8,818 bases of DNA from an uncultured Lachnospiraceae bacterium (lineage in GTDB: Bacteria; Bacillota; Clostridia; Lachnospirales; Lachnospiraceae): positions 1 to 8,818 of the forward strand of contig CAMPBP010000038.1 in the NCBI GenBank assembly GCA_946639085.1, written 5' to 3'. The translations under genes and the position numbers were made by a program. The notes below the pieces were generated by a model. That model had not been told where the DNA came from and searched no databases. It saw only the letters and a list, made by a program, of their open reading frames with translations. Positions 5,151 to 8,818 of the stretch are shown in pieces. Numbering within the stretch: position 1 is the stretch's first letter; each line of letters opens with the position of its first letter.

Positions 5151-7943
5151 TTACTTCTCGTCGATATATTCCGAATCGTCAAATCTTCTGAAATATTCAT
5201 CAAATATCTTCTTAGCCATGGGAACCGCATGAAGTCCCGATGTTCCCGCATCTTCCAAAATGATGGTAACACATATCTTCGGATCGTCCACGGGAGCAAA
5301 CCCGGTAAACCATGAATGCGTAGAACCTGTAATATCGCTGTATTCTGCGGAACCCGTCTTACCCGCAACGGTATAAGTCGAGTTCTTAAGTTTTCTACCG
5401 GTACCGCTCTTTACTACTTCAGCCATCATTTCGCTGACCGTATCGGCTTCTTCTTTTGTCATAAGACGTTTATATTCTACCGCATCTTCAAAATCTTTTA
5501 CAGTGTTTTGATTGGAATTGATAACTTTATCAACCAAATAAGGCTTCATAAGCATTCCGTCATTTGCGATCGCACAGGTTATCAGATTTAGATGTACCGG
5601 TGTAAGAAGCGTATCTCCCTGTCCGAAAGCAGTACGAACCATTGTAAGATTGTCCGTTATATCCGATACATTTGCGGAACTCTTGCTGTAATTGAAAGTG
5701 AGGGGGAGTTCACTGTTAAACATCATATCGTCGAGTGTATGCTGAAAAGCGTCTCTGTCAAGCAAAAGCCCGATATTGCCGAAACTTGAGTTGCACGAAA
5801 TGGCAAGACTCTTCGTAAGGTTTACGTATCCGTGGGTCTCATGATTGTAACAGGTGATCTTTCCACCGTCAGTAGAAAATTCACCATTACATGTAAAATG
5901 ATAATTGTTGTAAGTATCGGGATTTTCCCTGATATATTCAAGAAGCGTAACGATCTTAAAGCATGAACCCGGAGGATAAAGGCCCTGAGAAGCACGATTT
6001 AAAAGCACAGTACTCTCCTCATCGTTTATCAGGCTGTCCCATATTTCTTCTATCTCGTTTGGATTGAAGTCGGGCTTTGAAACCATTGCCAATATTTCGC
6101 CCGTACTAGGATCGGAAACAACAACCGCACCGTTATATGCTCCGATTGCCGTATAGGCTGTCTTTTGAAGGCCGGTATCAAGTGTGGTGACAACACTGTC
6201 ACCGATATACTTATCAAGTGAAATATCCGCCGCTATTTTCTCTGCCATCGGCTGGTTTGAATTGATAAGATAGTAATTTGTCTGTCCTTCTATACCCGAT
6301 CTTCCGTTTGTCGAATAGCCTACCACATGAGCAAATATATTGGCATATGGATAGTATCTGACTTCCTCACCGTTAATATTCTGCGTTTCGGCAAGTACCT
6401 CCATATTTCTGCTGTAAATCGTACCTCTGGTGTTCTTCTTAATAAGAACCTCTTGACGGGGGTTATAACTGTTATTTATATACTCTTCTTCGTATGTTGC
6501 CACATAATAAGAGATAAATCCGCTGAGTACCAGGAACACGGCAATTATAAGATATGATGTTCCCATAATGATATTATGCTGCTTTGTTAAGAAGAATTCT
6601 TTCTTTGGACGAGCCTGCTCTTTAACAAGAACGTCATCATTTGATGCTTTACCCCTTATGATGTAAAGTCCTTCGATTATAAAGAACGTGAATATCGTTG
6701 CCATAACGGAGGAACCGCCGTAGCTTACCAAAGGAAGGGTTACCCCGGTAAGAGGAATAAATTTAACCTCACCGCCAACCGTTAAGAATACCTGGAAGAT
6801 ATACGTCATTCCAAGACCGATGGCTATATATCTGTAATAATTGTCTTTAAATCTGACCGAGATGTTTATGAACATCAGGAAACAGGAAAGACAGATGAGA
6901 ATAAGACATATAGAAAAAATGACACCCATCTCTTCAGCTATAGCCGCAAAAATAAAGTCGCTCTCAACGTAAGGGATTGTTTCGGGAGTACCTTCAAACA
7001 ATCCAAGTCCAAACCAGTTGCCGCTGGAGATCGCAAACAGAGATTGTGTTATCTGATAACCCTCGTTATCGATAACGCTGAAAGGATCCTTAAATGCCGC
7101 AACTCTGACCTGTACATGTCTGAATATCTTATATGCAAGCATAGCCGCAACAACACCCGCACCGCTTCCCAAGAGCAGATAGAAATAATTCCTTGAAGCG
7201 ATAAAGATCATAATGACATAAACCACAAAGAATATAAGTGCGGCACCAAGATCACGGCTCATTGTAAGCAACAATACATGCAAAGCGGCCATGATTGTAA
7301 CATAGACAATGTTTATGAATTTCGTACTCTTTGAAAGGGCACCTGCAATAAAGAATACGAAAAATATCTTTACAAATTCGGAAGCCTGGAAAGAAACACC
7401 GAGGACGGAAATAGCAAGTTTTGATCCGTTTGCGACCATACCGCTTAAATATACGACGCCCAAAAGCACAAGGCCTCCTGTCGCAAAATACAGCGGTGCA
7501 TTGGGTATCTCTTTTATCTTTATCATCACATAAGGGATAAATGCCGCTATGATACAGGAAATAAAGACGATAACAAGCTGCTTTATCGCCATTGAAAAAT
7601 CAAGTCTTGCCAGCATTACAAGGCCGATGCTCAACAACATACAGACATTGTTTATGATAAGTCTGTTGATTCGGGGATAGATCATCGGAATGAGTGCCAT
7701 TACGGCAAGTATAACGATCTGGAAAACCGCATAGAAAAAGAGAAATTTAATGTTTCCGGATTTAAGACAGATACTCAAAAAACAGGAAAAATGCATAAGT
7801 ATCGTCAAAATGATCTGACGTATATATACACCCCTCCTGGATTTTTCATTTTTAAATCTGAAAACCATGAAACACTCTAATGTATAGAGCATCATGAATA
7901 TCGTAATGAAGTATTTTGATAAAGTGGTTATATACTGAACCAT
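5151..7943 (-). CDS. SEDS (FtsW/RodA/SpoVE) glycosyltransferase fused to a class B penicillin-binding transpeptidase
   Basis: One uninterrupted 930-residue ORF. Residues 1-430 are a polytopic SEDS domain with many membrane helices. The diagnostic extracellular motif VESDFIFAAIAEEMG (about 326-340) holds the expected catalytic Asp (D329), and PLVSYGGSS (about 404-412) is the family's C-terminal block. A charged cytoplasmic linker (430-455) leads to another membrane helix (about 458-481), the anchor of the PBP part. That part begins with NPRQ and RGTIYSRNMEVLA, a PbpA-like class B start, although DRNG is replaced by SRNM. The transpeptidase domain (about 600-920) has all three motifs: SCFK at 660-663 (S660 nucleophile), SCN at 716-718 and KTG at 862-864. 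It should polymerise lipid II glycan strands and cross-link them at the membrane. ATG at 7943 (GGAG seven bases upstream) overlaps the preceding TGA by one base. Elongation, division and spore-cortex roles cannot be separated by sequence. Confidence 0.95.
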   Translation of the reverse strand: MVQYITTLSKYFITIFMMLYTLECFMVFRFKNEKSRRGVYIRQIILTILMHFSCFLSICLKSGNIKFLFFYAVFQIVILAVMALIPMIYPRINRLIINNVCMLLSIGLVMLARLDFSMAIKQLVIVFISCIIAAFIPYVMIKIKEIPNAPLYFATGGLVLLGVVYLSGMVANGSKLAISVLGVSFQASEFVKIFFVFFIAGALSKSTKFINIVYVTIMAALHVLLLTMSRDLGAALIFFVVYVIMIFIASRNYFYLLLGSGAGVVAAMLAYKIFRHVQVRVAAFKDPFSVIDNEGYQITQSLFAISSGNWFGLGLFEGTPETIPYVESDFIFAAIAEEMGVIFSICLILICLSCFLMFINISVRFKDNYYRYIAIGLGMTYIFQVFLTVGGEVKFIPLTGVTLPLVSYGGSSVMATIFTFFIIEGLYIIRGKASNDDVLVKEQARPKKEFFLTKQHNIIMGTSYLIIAVFLVLSGFISYYVATYEEEYINNSYNPRQEVLIKKNTRGTIYSRNMEVLAETQNINGEEVRYYPYANIFAHVVGYSTNGRSGIEGQTNYYLINSNQPMAEKIAADISLDKYIGDSVVTTLDTGLQKTAYTAIGAYNGAVVVSDPSTGEILAMVSKPDFNPNEIEEIWDSLINDEESTVLLNRASQGLYPPGSCFKIVTLLEYIRENPDTYNNYHFTCNGEFSTDGGKITCYNHETHGYVNLTKSLAISCNSSFGNIGLLLDRDAFQHTLDDMMFNSELPLTFNYSKSSANVSDITDNLTMVRTAFGQGDTLLTPVHLNLITCAIANDGMLMKPYLVDKVINSNQNTVKDFEDAVEYKRLMTKEEADTVSEMMAEVVKSGTGRKLKNSTYTVAGKTGSAEYSDITGSTHSWFTGFAPVDDPKICVTIILEDAGTSGLHAVPMAKKIFDEYFRRFDDSEYIDEK

Positions 7944-8716
7944 CAATCAACTCCGTGATTAAAGTAAGCTTTGGTAAATTCTTTGATCGGGCATGATACA
8001 TCCGTGCCCTTTATCTTTTTGTAATAAAAATCTATTATCTTTTCCCTTAAAAGGCTGTCTTCATCGGAAAAAGAAAGCAAAAGATCTTCCGTAAAATCAA
8101 TCTTATTGCCAAGATATTCATGCAAAGAAGTTGGCAAAGAATTATAGATTATATTGTAGCAAGAATCGCATTGAAATAAAACCGGAAAATCTGTTCTTTT
8201 ACGGTCATTAATTTTTCCAAAAAGATCTCCGTTTCCTTTAAGGCACGTATTTGCTGACTTTCTTATGCAATTGGCGCTTATCATCAATGGCGTTCTTCCA
8301 TAAACATTAAGAATTCCGCTTGATCTTTTCAGGTCTTTTAACTCATACGCGCTCAACTCATAGGGGTAAACGTACATATCTGAATACTCAGAAAGAAAAT
8401 CGATGCTCTCATTGTTGAAAGCATATATCCCCGGTCCGGAAACAATTTCCTTTTTGAACCCGCACTTCTTTAAGAGCATTAGTTCATCGATATTAAGGCA
8501 CAGTATACCTTTAACACGATCATCGGAACCGGCAAGATTCACAAGTCTTTTCACATTGTCATAGGGCGCTCTTAATACATCGGGAAGGGATAAATAAAAG
8601 TAATCCACAAAATGAAAACCTTCATAACACCAAAAAGGAATTATGTAATTGATATCTTTGTACGAAAAATCGCTTTTATCACACTCGGTCAATCGTACCC
8701 AGAGTTTATAATTCAT
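7943..8716 (-). CDS. C-terminal module of a U32-family protein, as a separate ORF
   Basis: 257 residues that match the C-terminal half of long U32-family proteins. Evidence: VYGRTPLMISANCIRKSANTC at about 138-158 (in full-length relatives GYLPLMVSAQC...), then INDRKRTDFPV, QCDSCYNIIYNSLP at about 182-195, and the C-terminal end FTKAYFNHGVD, which resembles the usual TRGHF-RGVE tail. Four cysteines (150, 158, 183, 186) are placed like the Fe-S ligands of U32 hydroxylation factors; this is inference. The N-terminal U32 catalytic part is on the preceding ORF, overlapping by 11 bases in another frame. The ATG at 8716 has its own GAGGAG site (8724-8729) at seven bases, and a TGA lies in frame immediately upstream, so it is a genuine separate start. 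U32 members include tRNA and rRNA hydroxylation proteins as well as putative peptidases; a cellular role is not assignable. Confidence 0.85.
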   Translation of the reverse strand: MNYKLWVRLTECDKSDFSYKDINYIIPFWCYEGFHFVDYFYLSLPDVLRAPYDNVKRLVNLAGSDDRVKGILCLNIDELMLLKKCGFKKEIVSGPGIYAFNNESIDFLSEYSDMYVYPYELSAYELKDLKRSSGILNVYGRTPLMISANCIRKSANTCLKGNGDLFGKINDRKRTDFPVLFQCDSCYNIIYNSLPTSLHEYLGNKIDFTEDLLLSFSDEDSLLREKIIDFYYKKIKGTDVSCPIKEFTKAYFNHGVD

Positions 8717-8818
8717 TCAACAACTCCTCTACGGCTCTGCGCCTTAAATCATTAACCACAGATACCGGAACAAAAACATCAATATCGCTGTCTATTGCAA
8801 GTTCTTCAAAAACAAAGG
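8706..8818 (-). CDS. U32-family protein, 3' end only (N-terminal/catalytic module; continues past right edge)
   Basis: The last 36 codons of an ORF that enters from the right edge. They read VPVSVVNDLRRRAVEELLNEL before TAA (8706-8708), which is the typical PVS-LN-LRREAIE-L segment found in the middle of U32-family proteins, just after the catalytic barrel. In relatives with the long form the polypeptide continues from this point into the C-terminal module, which here is a separate ORF starting 11 bases before this stop. The GAG GAG codons also serve as the ribosome binding site of that ORF. Only the tail is visible, so length and function cannot be judged. Confidence 0.75.
   Translation of the reverse strand, partial: FVFEELAIDSDIDVFVPVSVVNDLRRRAVEELLNEL
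8724..8729 (-). promoter_or_regulatory. Ribosome binding site of the U32 C-terminal ORF, inside the upstream gene
   Basis: GAGGAG, seven bases before the ATG at 8716. It encodes Glu-Glu near the end of the upstream ORF, so translation of the two parts is probably coupled, with near-equal amounts expected. It is the main argument that the split is not merely a sequencing frameshift. Confidence 0.7.

Noticed and set aside
4881..5315. Plus-strand open frame antisense to the Nudix gene and the end of the SEDS-PBP gene.
   Set aside because: It lacks a ribosome binding site and any family signature, and it covers two well-supported genes.

Overview
The window looks like a chromosome segment from a low-GC Gram-positive of class Clostridia, most likely a Lachnospiraceae relative. 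The evidence is a moderately AT-rich sequence, strong AGGAGG-type ribosome binding sites, the Firmicutes arrangement rpmB / yloU-yloV(fakA), a ytfI-ytfJ (DUF2953-GerW) pair, and an HD-GYP protein. The genus call is inference. There is no sign of phage, insertion sequence, CRISPR, tRNA or rRNA, and all genes look vertically inherited.

Layout from left to right. (1) 1-828, minus strand: fakA/yloV (3' end cut off by the window edge) preceded by the Asp23/Gls24-family gene yloU. (2) 829-1026: divergent promoter region. (3) 1027-1212, plus strand: rpmB (ribosomal protein L28) with its own promoter and a strong intrinsic terminator. (4) 1290-3470, minus strand: a compact four-gene operon that starts from a good sigma-A-type promoter. 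It encodes an unrecognised 106-residue protein, a membrane-anchored DUF2953 protein (YtfI-like), a GerW/YtfJ-family protein and a small coiled-coil protein with a C-terminal J-domain-like HPD helix pair. It ends in a terminator that overlaps the last stop codon. (5) 3384-3604: intergenic region holding the operon promoter, an 8-bp dyad, several TTTGAA/TTCAAA elements and a weak plus-strand promoter. (6) 3605-4657, plus strand: an HD-GYP protein whose HD signature reads YD instead of HD. (7) 4670-4698: a hairpin shared by convergent genes. (8) 4683-8818, minus strand: a tightly overlapping operon read in the order U32-family protein (3' end only), a separate ORF carrying the U32 C-terminal module, a single 930-residue SEDS (FtsW/RodA) plus class B penicillin-binding protein fusion, and a Nudix hydrolase.

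How the genes fit together: the operon at the right is centred on peptidoglycan synthesis. The fusion places a SEDS glycosyltransferase and its cognate transpeptidase in one polypeptide. The HD-GYP protein points to cyclic-di-GMP signalling, possibly altered by the substituted metal ligand. FakA and Asp23 belong to fatty-acid uptake and envelope homeostasis. The ytfI-ytfJ pair is tied to spore germination in Bacillus, but it is shared with many clostridia whose sporulation status varies. The most notable items are the SEDS-PBP fusion, the split U32 protein, the HD-to-YD substitution, and the small J-domain-like protein coupled to GerW.
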